This document shows, in pieces, positions 1 through 11,077 of a stretch of 64,000 nt of DNA. The number at the start of each line of letters is the position of its first letter. Position 1 is the first letter of the stretch. Origin of the DNA: Monocercomonoides exilis. Lineage: Eukaryota > Preaxostyla > Oxymonadida > Polymastigidae. Location: NCBI GenBank assembly GCA_001643675.2, contig LSRY02000003.1, positions 437,001 through 501,000 on the forward strand. Direction: 5' to 3'. Made by a program: the position numbers and the translations under genes. The notes below the pieces were generated by a model that did no database searches, was not told the DNA's origin, and worked only from the letters and a program-made list of their open reading frames with translations.

Positions 1-950
1 AATTAAAATGAAGTATTTCTCCAGTTCAAAAATTTGACTAAAATTTGTGCTTCAATTCAAAAAAATAATTTTATTTTGCAATAATTATTTGCTGCTCTTT
101 GGAATCACTCGAGTAATTGTGAAAATTTTGAAAGCCCATATTATAATTTTTCATTTTATGAAATCAGAAATAAATATTATAGCAATAAATAAATAAAAAT
201 TAATAATAAAAGCTTTTATGATAGATTAATAGAGATACTGATTTGACAAAAATTTCACATTTAGCTGATCTTTATTAAGATCTAATTTTCGTTCGAATTT
301 CGATTATTATTTTATATTCTCAATGGGAACAACTGAAAAATTGTGAAAAACCGCACAACAGCTTTTTATCAGTTAATCCATTGATTATTAAACACTCCAT
401 GGAATTCACATTGAAAAAAAAACGATGAAGACTGAAGAAAAAGTTTGATTTCGAAATGGATTAGCCATAAGAAAATTCACATGAAAATTCACAAAATAAA
501 TATTTTTCGCTCATACGAGTGGTTTTATTATTTTTTCCCTTTCATTTCCAATGCTTGGCATTTGCAAATATCATTGAAAAGCCTGATTTGTAGTAGTTGT
601 TGTTTGAAAAATAATAATTATATTCTCAGCTGTTTGGCATGAGCGATAAAATGAAATTCAAATATATTCAAAGCTGATTAAACTTTTCAACAAATCACTT
701 TTTCTATTTCATATCAAAATGGACTTGAATGAGCTATGAAATAGAAAACAAGTTTTGGTTTTTTATTAGATTTTAGTATTTCCACGATTATTCATAAAAA
801 TAACCGCAAAGCCATCATATAAAACATTTTTGGACAGCACAAATCATTTAAGAAGCTTCAAATTGAACAAAAAAAGAAAAGCAAGTTTCAGTTTCTCCAA
901 TTTCACAAAATGCAAGTTTTTGGTTGGTGTTCTTGAATTCGTATCTCATG
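1..950. other. AT-rich spacer downstream of receptor A
   Basis: I see no convincing gene here. The stretch is the 3' flank of the receptor gene that ends at 951 on the minus strand. Short open frames around 445-642 and 830-1189 are hydrophobic or antisense to the receptor and have no supporting motifs. Positions about 247-345 resemble one arm of the foldback element at 40351-40806 and are listed separately. Confidence 0.6.
247..345. repeat. Diverged arm of the 40.4-kb foldback repeat
   Basis: The stretch carries, in the same order, several words of the foldback arm at 40351-40450: a CTGATC core, a TTTCGTTCGA block, a run of ATTATTATTTT type and a CTCAA-GGGA block. Similarity is by eye and patchy, so this is a decayed copy at best. 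It would show that the family is dispersed and not confined to the 40-kb region. Confidence 0.35.
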
Positions 951-3900
951 TCACTCTGCATCATTCTCTGCCATTTCTGTCAATGATTGTATCACCTCAC
1001 CCAAAGTTGGTCTGCCATCTGGCTCATCTGCCCACATCCTCTCTATCAGCTCAACCATTTCTTCTCCTTCGATTCCTTCTATCAGTGGTCGCACTCCATC
1101 TCTCATCATCTCCTGTGCTTCTTCTGCATCACACTCGCTCAAAGGCACTTCCCCTGTTGTCATTTCATGCAGAATCAGTCCAAGTGTGAAAACAATTGCC
1201 TGCTCAATTCCTTCTTCTTCCACTTCCTCATCTTCATTTCCCACTTCTGGTGCCTTCCATCGTTTCATTTCTTCCTTCTCCTTTTCATTCTCCAATTCCT
1301 CTGTCAAAACAAATATTTCATTATTTCCTTCTTCAACAAAGATTGTATATGGGCACAGCTGCCTCGCCATCATTTCCACCCTTTCATCATCAACTGAAAT
1401 CAAATGCTCAAACAGCTCTGCCACTGCCAAAACCACCTGCTTCCCATCAACAACATCCATCGCTCTTGTTCCCAGTGTGAAATTGCCTTGAACAGAATGA
1501 ATCGTTGAATGCAATGTTTTGATGTTATTTTTCTCTTTCTCTCGAAATGGCTTTTTGGCTGATATCACATTGAATGAATGAGACTGTAACACTCTTGCAA
1601 CAGAACCATCCTCAGAAAATGGTAATGGAGGATCCAAATCTGGAAGATCATTTTCGTTCAACTCAACATCGTTCATTCCTCCCAGTTCTGTCCGCTCTTC
1701 TTCATCATTGTCAATGAGAAGTGGAATTTGGCTTGTCATCCCTTCCAGCAGTGTGGATGGCATCTCACTCATCTCAATACATCCCCCATTGTTTTCCCTT
1801 CTCCTCTCAATCTTCTCCATTATTTGTCTTGCTTCTGAATCTGCTGCCTCTGCTTTTCTTTCTGCTTCCCTCAATTTCCTTCGCAAAATCACAACAACCA
1901 CAACAATAACAAACAACAGAATTATTACAACTACAATACAGCCAATAAAGGCAAACAAACTCCATTCAATGACATTTATATAAACATTTCCTCCTTCAAC
2001 AATCCTTTCATCATCTTTTGGAGGAGTAATGCTTGCATTTTTCAGAATGAATGATTGCGTTGATGAAGGAGATTCTGCATTCCCAAACAAAACAGAAACA
2101 CTCACCTCGATTTCATCTCCACAACTGCTGATGAGATCTTTTGCCACACTTCCTTCAACTTCTGTTTCTGACAAGAATCCATTTGAATCAAAATCATAAT
2201 GTTCAATCTCCTTCTCTTCTCCTTTTCTCTTCACAACTCTGAATGACAGATTGCATGGAACAAGAAGCGATCCTTTAAATGTCAGCTTCATTCTGTCTGT
2301 CTCTTCTTTTGCTTCCGCACTCTCCAGAACAGGAATGAAAAATGATGAATCCCTTTCTGAAACAATCCCTTCAAAACCGCACCCATCATTCAATATCCAA
2401 AGAGAAGTGCTATCCTTCAATCCATCTCCTCCTTTCAAACTCATCACATTCAATGTTCCAGAATCTGAACAGATGATGTTTCTTCTCAATGAAGGATATC
2501 CTTTAATGGATGGATTATTGTTTTCAAATCTTCCATCATTAACAGTCATTTCCCCTCCACTCATTGTTATTCCACCTTCTGGTGAATTCGAGATTGTTGT
2601 GTCTTTCATCAAAACAGAACTCTTCTCAACATCCACAACAGATCCATCCCATCTGCACATCTCTTCTCCCTCATTCAAATTCTTTTCATTTCTTTCCTTT
2701 GAACTTCCATCGAAAAAGCAGCTGTCTATTTTCACATCCAAACAATTCTCCACTTTCATCAATTTTCCTTTTGTGGTGTTTGAACTGACTCCACCCATTG
2801 TGCAATTTGTCAACTGAAATGTCTTTTTCATCGACAGGCACGATATCAATGATTCTTCATTTCCTTCAATTGAGATATTTTCTGTATTAAAATCTTCAAT
2901 TTTCAATTCACCACATTCATTAATATCTATCAGAGATGTTTTTATTGTTGAATTGCAAATCGTTAATAAATAAATCACTGATGGAAGTTGAGAAGAAAGA
3001 TATAATGCTGATTCTCGAAGAATAAGATTTGATATAGAGCATTCATCAAGTTGTAATTCTCCTTTTTCCATTTTTATTATGTGAAATGGAATATTTGCAA
3101 ATTCTGCATTAATTCCTTCCATCAGTTGTTTTGTAGTGAGCGAGCAATTCACAATTTCAAGAATCCCTCCCTCTGGTGATATTAATGATTCATGTTGAGA
3201 AATGAAATTCGAATCAAACACAAAATTCACTCTCGCCAATGAGACTGTTCCTGTTGTTGAAATCAAAGAATTCTTTTCACCTGTTATCTCTGATTTCACT
3301 TCAACTTCACACGTTTCTCTGCTCTTAGAGCTCAAACTCATTTCCTTCAAATTAATCTCTTCCTCAATTGCGCTCTTGGTTTCAATGTGCAACAGACTCA
3401 CATATTCCGAAGTCAGATGCATTAGTCCATGATTAATTGAGTTACAAGGAAGTGTGTTTGTTCCGCATTGTCTCTCATTCGTTCCATTCACACTGCTCAC
3501 AACAATTGTGTCACTCTGATGAATCGTCACAAATTCAATCAGATCAGTATCACTTGGATAATCACACTCATCTCTTCCAAATATTGCATTACTGCGATTG
3601 TATTTCCCTTCTCGAAGATCAAATCGAAATTGGCTTTCATTGATCTGAGATGTGATGTTGAAGCATTCAATAAAAATATCATTTCCCACTTTTGCTGTGT
3701 TCGCACTGAATTTCATCCCCATAAATGTGAAATTCAAATCACCTGTTTCCTTTGTTGTCAAATACACTCCTCCTCCTTTCCCTGAACTAATACTGCAATT
3801 GCAATTTGTGATTTTGGAGTCAATCATATTCATTGATCCAGACGATCCCAATGTGAAGTATATTGCACCTCCTTTTTCACTTTTTTCTGCTTTGTCTTCT

Positions 3901-6900
3901 GTGATGTTGCTCTCATTCACAACCAATTCGATCTTTTTCTCACTCTTTGACTCCAAAATGCTTGGCCCATTGTCACTTCTCTTTACTCCTGAAAATGATG
4001 AGTTATCAATGTTGAGATTCATTTCCTCTCCTCCTTCATTAATCTTTGTTGTTGATTCAGGTCCTTTGACCAGAAGAAGGCATCCGCCTCTTTCATTCAA
4101 CAATTTCACTCGAACATTCACCAAATGGACTGAAACTCCAGCATTGTTAATTGCAAAAATGTTGTTTCCAACGTTGCATGATTCCATCGACAAATCGTTC
4201 ACTTTTACACTACCTCCAACCACATCCGCAAACACACAATCAAATCCATTGTTCACTCCTGCTTCTGAATAGAATGAACATCCACTTATCACCAAATCTC
4301 CATTTTTGTTGGAAATAATCGTTTTGGCCGAGTTGTCAAATCCAGATTTCAGTTGGAGTTGGATATTTGTCAATTCAAGATGATCATCATTCACCATGAA
4401 ATATTCCAGTTGATCTCCAATTGCATTTTCAAAATTCAAAGTTGCTTTCACATTCTCTTCTCCCATCTTCACACTTTTTTTAATCTGATAATTGGACATG
4501 TTGAATGAATCTTGAATGATAGTTGATTCTTCAATCTGAATTGTTTTATTTCCTTCTCCCTCTTTCATGTTTTTCATCCCTTTCCACATCGTTTTGCATG
4601 GTTCTTCTTCACTCCCGCATCTTGCAACATCAAATCCACTCGATGAGATAAAAATCTCAAATGAACTGTATGGAATCAGAAACATGAATAAATCTTTGTT
4701 TGAATGCATGTTATCACTTCCAACAAACAAATTGTTATCAGCTATCATTGATGAATAATCGAACTTAAACTCATCGTTTGTTACAGAAGAATTAAAATCC
4801 TTTCCCAAAATGAACACATTCTTCCCTGTGGCTGCATTGTTATTTTCAAAAGTGACACCAACATCAAAGAGAAATGGCTTTTCATCCAAACAATTTTCAC
4901 AATCCAAATACAAGAATCCTCCTTTTCCATTGCCTGATGAAAGTGAACACGATGATGCATTTGTTGATTTAATGATCAAATTTTCATTCTCTTGCAATGT
5001 CACTTTTGAAACACCTCCTTCACCGCTCCCAGTGTTCACAATGTTTGAAAAGTTGCTGTTTTCAAACAAAACAGAAGAAGCCATCACCAATGGAGATATG
5101 ACAAATGAACAATCTGTCAAAATGCATCCCTTCAATGTGCAACTTCCAGTGGTTGTTGTTATCAACGAATATTGAATGGTCGTTGATGATCGAATCTCAA
5201 ATAAACAGGTTTCAAGTTGAAGATCTCCACTCGAAGAGATCAAGGAATTCTTGCTTGGTTCAAATTGACTTGGAATCTGTAACTTCAAAGAATACAAGTC
5301 GAGTGAGGCAGTCGATGAAATAACAGATGAAGTCGATGCTGAATTCCCTTTGATAGCCTCTTCAAAATGAATAGGCTTGTGTTTGGTATCATCTCCCTCA
5401 TTCACACATCCATCAATCACAAGTGCATCTATAAACGAATAAATATCTTCGATTGTCCCTTCATCCCTCACTTTCACTTTCCTTTCTCCAACTGTTCCAC
5501 TTCTGTCAATGTGGTCAATTCCACTTTTCATCGATTCACATGGGAATTTTTCACTTCCACATCCCAATGTGTCATGCCCACCAGTCGATACAGACACAAC
5601 CACCCACTTCAAAGAAACAAGAAACACTCGAAGATCCATTTCTCCATATTTTCCATCTTCCCCAACAAATGCATTCTCATCACTAGAATATCCCGAGTAA
5701 TCAAATGCAAAACGCTCTGTATTCACAGTGCTCACCAGACTGCTGCTCTTCACAAACATGTTCTTCCCAACTGTTGCTGAGCATCCTGAAAACGATATCG
5801 ATGACAGCTGAAATCCTTCTTCATTCAGGCTGCAGTCCAGATAAATCCCTCCTCCTTTTCCTCCATCGCTGGCATCCTCACTCACGCAGCAGGCGGAGAA
5901 GGTGGAATCACTCACCGAAAACGAGTTGGCAGAGGCAGATGAGGCGAATGAGATGCACCCGCCATTGGTGGCAGTCTGTTGGCTCAACTGTTCTGAGTTG
6001 ATGCTGGTCATGGTGCAGTTGGCGAGGGAGAGGGAGAGGGCAGGGGAGGTGGCAGAGGAGAGGACACAGCTGGTGGGGGTGGCTGTGGAGGTGATGTGGG
6101 TGATGTTGGAGGAGTTGAGGGTGAGGGGAGCTGTGAGGGAGGTGAGGTGGAAGATGCTGGGGCTGTTGAGGGCGAGTTGGGTGATTGCTGTGTGGTTGAG
6201 GGCGAGGGAGCCAGCAGTGAGGAAGAAGAGTGGAGTTTTTATAGTTATGGAGGTTGTTCCGGTGATGGTGGTTGTGTTGAGGTTGAGGGAAGGGGAGTTA
6301 TCGGAGAGGTGGAAGAGGATGGGGGTGATGAGGTTTGAGGAGTTGTGGGCGATGGCGAGGGCAGAGACCGTGAGGAAGCCCTGGGTCTGTTGGAAGAGGG
6401 CAGAAGTGGCAGATGGATCTGGTGAAGAAGATGTTGAAGAAGGAAATGAAGAAGATGATGATGTTGATTGTGATGACTGCGAATATGAGTTTGATGGTTG
6501 GGGAATGCCACTGGAGGCAATGGTGGTGGTGGCTATTCCATTTCCTGTGATTTTTGTATTTGGAGAATAAAAAGTGAGTGTTTGAAGAGGAACAAATGTT
6601 GAGGTGAGAAGAGAGAGGGAGGCATCGCTGAAGGGAGCAATGCATCCGAGAGCATACTCCACTGTGGCACAGGGGCTTTGCTGTGTTTTGCCACAGGCAT
6701 CGACATCACTTCCACCATTTGCAACGATTTTATTCTGGTTGATGATTGGAAGCCAGCTGTTGTATACAGCGTTATCAGCTGTTCCAGCATTCCATACTCT
6801 TTTCGATAGGGTTGTTGATCCACAATTCTCGAATGGAGATTGGGTGATGCTGCTGCCATTGAAGAACACATCGTTTCCTCTGCCATTAGTGGCAGTGTTG

Positions 6901-8534
6901 CCATCGAAGAAACAAAATGTGATGAATTTTATTCCGTTCATCCAGGAGTAAGTTCCATCAAAGTAAATACCTGCTCCACCGTAAGTGGAAGAAGAAGAAG
7001 TTAATTTGTTATCGATGAACAGACACTCAACGATTGAAAACTTATTCAGTTGACTTAATGGAGGCCAATAGAATGTTAAAGAACCAGCAGCATTACCACC
7101 AGTATTTGCGATGCACTTGCATTTTGAAAACAGGAATTGACCATTTGTTGAAATTGTTTGTAGCGCAAAATGCCAACAAGTTCCATAAGCGCTTGTTATT
7201 GAACAACCTTCAACTTTATTATCTGAGAATGAATAAACAGAATTTGATCGTGGGTATCTGATACAATTTGCTCCTCCGTCCAAAGCAGAGCAACTTGAGA
7301 AATTTGATTTTATGATATCAATTTTCAACAAATCTTGACATAATAACGCTCCTCCTTCCCAACAACTCGAACAGTTGAAAAATGAACAATACGTGATTTC
7401 GAGATTTGCGTATGTGCAATAAACGAAAAGTGCACCTGCTTGATCATTTCCTCCATTTGAATTATTCCATTCACACCACTCAAAGCGATAGCTATTCAAA
7501 GCAGTGAAGGACAATCTTCCAGGTGATTTTCTGTGAGTTTCATTTCCAACATGTACAACAGCAGCATTTTGTGAAGAGCGTGTTTGGTGGAGGAAAGAGG
7601 CGTTGAAGGCAGAGAGAGAAGTGGATGGGCTGTTGAGGTCGGGGAGGATGGCACCATCGATGGGGTTGTGGGTGTGGAGGAAGATGGTTGAGCGGATGGA
7701 AAGAGATGAATGAAGGGAGAAGGAGGGGATTGAATTGGTAATGATGTTGGTGGAAGAGGAAGAAGAGGAAGAAGTGGTTGAGATGAGAGGATTGAGTGAG
7801 TGTTTAGGAAGGGATGGAAGTGATAGAGGGGATTGGGGAGAGGAGATGTTGGAGAAGAGGGCGTTTGAGAGATGGAGATGGAGGTGGATTTGGAGGTGGG
7901 GATGGGATTGGTGATGGTTATGGAGAGGGGAAGGGGAAGAGGAAATGGAAGGGGAAGGGGAAGGGGAAGAAAAAGAAGATGATGTGGATGAGGATGAGGA
8001 AGATGAAGGAGAAGGGGAAAGGGAAGAGAGGGAAGCAGGAGAAAAAAGGAAGGGCTGGATGAGGGAGATGAATGAGGAGAAAGAGGAGTGGGAGATGGAG
8101 AAGGAGGCAGGGATTGGGGAGTGGGCATGTGGGAGGAGATTGTTTGGGGTGGAGAAGAGGGGGAAGGAGAGGATGGCAGGTTGGTGGGTGATGAGGGAGA
8201 AGTTTGTGAGGGCGAGGGAGGCATAGGCAGAGAGGAAAAGCGGAGATTTTGTTGCCGGGCTGACTTGGCAAGTGGAGAAGAGGATGGCGGCAGCGGAGTG
8301 GTGTTGGGCAGTGAGGAGTGGACAACCGCTGAGAGGGATGAGGTTGAGATGGGTCACACACAAGGATGAATTGATGATATTCAGACTTGTCTCAACACAT
8401 GTGATATGATTGAATATTGTATTTCCAACGTTCTCCGCTTGCCCATTGGGGACAGCGTTTTCTATTGTTTTGCATCTGGTAAGAATACACAACGTTATTG
8501 CCAATAAAAATATTGCTGTCGAATTTCCTTTCAT
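951..8534 (-). CDS. Receptor A: beta-helix ectodomain, one TM, pseudokinase tail
   Basis: A single-exon, 2527-residue type I membrane protein. The ATG at 8534 starts a clear signal peptide (MKGNSTAIFLLAITLCIL); the frame is open three codons further upstream but only from a non-ATG codon. A Ser/Pro-rich stretch is followed by a long ectodomain with GGA[LI], GKGG and FxxN repeats, as in right-handed beta-helix (pectin-lyase-like or chlamydial Pmp-like) proteins. Four modules each begin with a CG-x4/5-PC-x-[TS] signature, near 6690, 5555, 4610 and 3460. One TM helix is encoded at about 1984-1900, then a basic/coiled juxtamembrane segment. The tail keeps protein-kinase C-lobe marks (RWKAPEV near 1250, FTLGLILHEMTTG, RPTLGEV) but lacks the HRD catalytic loop and DFG. 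It is likely a cell-surface receptor or adhesin signalling without catalysis; the ligand is unknown. It is a paralogue of the gene at 44063-52183. Confidence 0.88.
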   Translation of the reverse strand: MKGNSTAIFLLAITLCILTRCKTIENAVPNGQAENVGNTIFNHITCVETSLNIINSSLCVTHLNLIPLSGCPLLTAQHHSAAAILFSTCQVSPATKSPLFLSAYASLALTNFSLITHQPAILSFPLFSTPNNLLPHAHSPIPASFSISHSSFSSFISLIQPFLFSPASLSSLSPSPSSSSSSSTSSSFSSPSPSPSISSSPSPLHNHHQSHPHLQIHLHLHLSNALFSNISSPQSPLSLPSLPKHSLNPLISTTSSSSSSSTNIITNSIPSFSLHSSLSIRSTIFLHTHNPIDGAILPDLNSPSTSLSAFNASFLHQTRSSQNAAVVHVGNETHRKSPGRLSFTALNSYRFEWCEWNNSNGGNDQAGALFVYCTYANLEITYCSFFNCSSCWEGGALLCQDLLKIDIIKSNFSSCSALDGGANCIRYPRSNSVYSFSDNKVEGCSITSAYGTCWHFALQTISTNGQFLFSKCKCIANTGGNAAGSLTFYWPPLSQLNKFSIVECLFIDNKLTSSSSTYGGAGIYFDGTYSWMNGIKFITFCFFDGNTATNGRGNDVFFNGSSITQSPFENCGSTTLSKRVWNAGTADNAVYNSWLPIINQNKIVANGGSDVDACGKTQQSPCATVEYALGCIAPFSDASLSLLTSTFVPLQTLTFYSPNTKITGNGIATTTIASSGIPQPSNSYSQSSQSTSSSSSFPSSTSSSPDPSATSALFQQTQGFLTVSALAIAHNSSNLITPILFHLSDNSPSLNLNTTTITGTTSITIKTPLFFLTAGSLALNHTAITQLALNSPSIFHLTSLTAPLTLNSSNITHITSTATPTSCVLSSATSPALSLSLANCTMTSINSEQLSQQTATNGGCISFASSASANSFSVSDSTFSACCVSEDASDGGKGGGIYLDCSLNEEGFQLSSISFSGCSATVGKNMFVKSSSLVSTVNTERFAFDYSGYSSDENAFVGEDGKYGEMDLRVFLVSLKWVVVSVSTGGHDTLGCGSEKFPCESMKSGIDHIDRSGTVGERKVKVRDEGTIEDIYSFIDALVIDGCVNEGDDTKHKPIHFEEAIKGNSASTSSVISSTASLDLYSLKLQIPSQFEPSKNSLISSSGDLQLETCLFEIRSSTTIQYSLITTTTGSCTLKGCILTDCSFVISPLVMASSVLFENSNFSNIVNTGSGEGGVSKVTLQENENLIIKSTNASSCSLSSGNGKGGFLYLDCENCLDEKPFLFDVGVTFENNNAATGKNVFILGKDFNSSVTNDEFKFDYSSMIADNNLFVGSDNMHSNKDLFMFLIPYSSFEIFISSSGFDVARCGSEEEPCKTMWKGMKNMKEGEGNKTIQIEESTIIQDSFNMSNYQIKKSVKMGEENVKATLNFENAIGDQLEYFMVNDDHLELTNIQLQLKSGFDNSAKTIISNKNGDLVISGCSFYSEAGVNNGFDCVFADVVGGSVKVNDLSMESCNVGNNIFAINNAGVSVHLVNVRVKLLNERGGCLLLVKGPESTTKINEGGEEMNLNIDNSSFSGVKRSDNGPSILESKSEKKIELVVNESNITEDKAEKSEKGGAIYFTLGSSGSMNMIDSKITNCNCSISSGKGGGVYLTTKETGDLNFTFMGMKFSANTAKVGNDIFIECFNITSQINESQFRFDLREGKYNRSNAIFGRDECDYPSDTDLIEFVTIHQSDTIVVSSVNGTNERQCGTNTLPCNSINHGLMHLTSEYVSLLHIETKSAIEEEINLKEMSLSSKSRETCEVEVKSEITGEKNSLISTTGTVSLARVNFVFDSNFISQHESLISPEGGILEIVNCSLTTKQLMEGINAEFANIPFHIIKMEKGELQLDECSISNLILRESALYLSSQLPSVIYLLTICNSTIKTSLIDINECGELKIEDFNTENISIEGNEESLISCLSMKKTFQLTNCTMGGVSSNTTKGKLMKVENCLDVKIDSCFFDGSSKERNEKNLNEGEEMCRWDGSVVDVEKSSVLMKDTTISNSPEGGITMSGGEMTVNDGRFENNNPSIKGYPSLRRNIICSDSGTLNVMSLKGGDGLKDSTSLWILNDGCGFEGIVSERDSSFFIPVLESAEAKEETDRMKLTFKGSLLVPCNLSFRVVKRKGEEKEIEHYDFDSNGFLSETEVEGSVAKDLISSCGDEIEVSVSVLFGNAESPSSTQSFILKNASITPPKDDERIVEGGNVYINVIEWSLFAFIGCIVVVIILLFVIVVVVVILRRKLREAERKAEAADSEARQIMEKIERRRENNGGCIEMSEMPSTLLEGMTSQIPLLIDNDEEERTELGGMNDVELNENDLPDLDPPLPFSEDGSVARVLQSHSFNVISAKKPFREKEKNNIKTLHSTIHSVQGNFTLGTRAMDVVDGKQVVLAVAELFEHLISVDDERVEMMARQLCPYTIFVEEGNNEIFVLTEELENEKEKEEMKRWKAPEVGNEDEEVEEEGIEQAIVFTLGLILHEMTTGEVPLSECDAEEAQEMMRDGVRPLIEGIEGEEMVELIERMWADEPDGRPTLGEVIQSLTEMAENDAE

Positions 8535-10914
8535 ATTCCACAAGATAAACGACTTCCAAACATTACAAAAATGAAAGTATTAATTATATATGCGATCAAA
8601 TAATGATTTGTGAAAATAATAATAAATATTCACAGTTTTACATGAAAATTCGAATCATGACAAAGGATTTTATTTACTTAAAGATTGCATATTTCCTGTT
8701 TGTTACAGATGCGATTTCTGCTATTAATTTATATAAGATTTTTTATTGACAATTCTTTTCTGAGCATGTATTGTGCTTGCTGTACAATGGAAAAATGATT
8801 AAAAGTTTGATTATTTTCCCCCTTGATAAGTGAATTTATTTCTTTTTCTCATTTGTCAAAAATATTGTTTTATTTAGTTCAAGCAGATATGATAATTTTG
8901 GAGAATTAAGAAAGTGTTTTTGAACAAAAATGCTTCGCTGAATTCACTAAAAATGGCTGGAAGGGAGCAGAAAGATTGTTTGAGTTTGTATTTATTTGTT
9001 TTTGAATGAAATTTATTTTTTGCATTGTTTCCAAAGCAGCAAGTGGAAAAGAATGAAAATGAATAAAAGCTGGATATCTCGTGATGCAGGGTGACCATCG
9101 AGTTGAGCCAGCGAATTCATATGGAAAGTGCCCAGGGTGAAGGGACTGGGAAGGGAATTGGAGATGATATTTTCAGAAGCAAAAAAGGATATTTTTCAAT
9201 GATGATGAGATTGGAATAGAGCAAAATACATGAATTTCACATTTTTCAGAAGAGCAAGAAATCGATTAATTTGATGGAGAAACAACTGACGGAAAGGATG
9301 ATTGGAGAATCAGATGATGGAACACTTGAAAAAGGAAGGAATAATGAAATTGAATTGATAAAAACAGTTACCAATTCAATATAAAACAGAAAATTGCTTG
9401 TAAAACTGTTTAGAAGGTTTGCTGTCGTTATTTTTTTTGAAGTGATTATTAATTTTTTTATTCAGGGTGCTGAAAGAGAGAAGGATTAGATGGCTTTGAA
9501 GAAGAAAAGCCGGAAAAGTGGAAAAGAAAATGAAAGATGGGTTGATGAAGGAGAAAGCAGAAGCATACCAACCGACAAAACACAAAACAATCAAAAAGAA
9601 AGTTGACTTGTGATGAGCAGTGGAATTGAAGAAAATCTTCAATGAAATTATTTTTTTTTGGAGAAGGAGGAAGCAGTTGAGCCAGAAGCAAAGCACAGGG
9701 AGGAAATTTCAGCGAAAAGAAAAGGAAACAAAAACTAAAAAGGATGAGCAGAGGAAGAGAGAAAAGGGAAGAAGAAGATGATGATGAATAAGAGACATTT
9801 CAAAGAGGATATTGCCATTATAATCACAAGAATGAACGAACAACCGAAAAGCGAGAAAAGACTGTGTGATGGAAGTCAATGTGAAAGTTATCGAAGGAAA
9901 GGAAGAAAGAGGCAGAGAGATCAGAATGAAGATCTCTTAGCAGAGGCACATTAAAGAAAGAGAGAGAGAGAAAGAGAAGATCAAACAGACAAAAGAGATG
10001 AAAGAGAATGAATCACAAAGCAGAAACAGAAGGAGAAGAATGAAGAGCTGTGGAAGGTGAAGATGAACAGAATGAAGAACAAAGAAGAATCGCAGTGGAT
10101 GATGAAGAAAGAGGAGATCTCAAAAAGAGGCGTATATGAGGAGGAAATGATGATGAAAATGAAGGAATATTGGCAACAAAAATGGAAGCAAAATAAAAAG
10201 AGTTGCAAATGAAGAAAGAAGAAATGGGGCTGAAAAAGAAGCAGAAGATTGGATGAGCGAATGAAATGACAAAGTTCAAAAGACAGAGGCAATTGACGCA
10301 TGTTGATGAAGTCAGAGGGAAGCTGTCAGCAGAAAGAAGGAAAGAAAGAAAAGCAAATAAAAAAGAAAAACTTTGAACAAGAAAGATGATAAGATAATTT
10401 TGATATGCGTGATTTTTTTCAATTTCATAACGAAAACATTCAACATTATCTGCATTTAGAGAAACATGAAAAATCAGAAACAGATGCTGTTTTTTGAGCT
10501 TGTTGAATTTTCATTCAGTTGCCAAACGGTTTGAAGGCTAAAAGCACCAACAATCTCAAATTACAAAATCTTCTTGAAATATTCTGATGTATTTCGTTTC
10601 ACTTCTAAATTTTTTATGAAATATCGAACGAACTATTCAAAAATCAACACATTACAAAAATTGATTTTATGAATTTTTGAGAAAAAGAGAATTTGAATTG
10701 GGAATCATTAGATTTTCTTGAATTTACCAAAAATAGATGAAAAATCTTCACAACATTCTTGTTTAAACAGGGATCCATAAGCTTTCAAAAAATAAACAAA
10801 AATTCTTTTCAAAATAGCAAAATAAAGTTCTGTATCAAATTGTCAAAAAAAATATCCCAAAATGAAGTCCTCAAAAGCTTCGTGAACAATTGAACAGGCA
10901 AATAAATACATAAA

Positions 10915-10946
<32 letters not shown>

Positions 10947-11077
10947 CTTCTTCTTCTTCTTCTTCTTCTTCTTCTTCTTCTTCTTCTTCTTCTTCATTAT
11001 TCATGAAAATCATCATACTCATTTTTGCTCCTTTCAATGATCTTTCTTTTCTTCTTCGTCTAAAGACTCCACTTAGT
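8535..11077. other. Spacer with purine-rich tract
   Basis: About 2.5 kb between two minus-strand genes. No plus-strand frame of useful length is open. Minus-strand frames at 8874-9098, 9376-9696 and 9981-10301 are low-complexity F/S/L-rich antisense of a purine-rich strand. From about 9120 to 10400 the plus strand is markedly A/G-rich, which elsewhere in this window marks coding sense strands, so a decayed gene or a long non-coding transcript is possible. The proximal 8535-8900 should hold the promoter of receptor A. Confidence 0.5.
10918..10995. repeat. (TTC)26 microsatellite
   Basis: A perfect trinucleotide run of about 26 TTC units lies just downstream of the minus-strand gene that ends at 11078. 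Read on the minus strand it is GAA and keeps a frame open for poly-Glu, but that frame differs from the one that closes the gene. It is best treated as a simple repeat in the 3' flank. Confidence 0.9.

Noticed and set aside
7496-8361. Long overlapping open frames (242 and 147 aa) inside receptor A, with matching 272- and 253-aa frames in B at 44347-45209
   Set aside because: They are Ser/Pro/His/Leu low-complexity products of a G-poor strand in which stops are rare. The signal peptide and homology belong to the main frame only.
10918-10995. Trinucleotide run as a CRISPR-like or coding repeat
   Set aside because: Perfect 3-bp units without spacers; it is a simple microsatellite.
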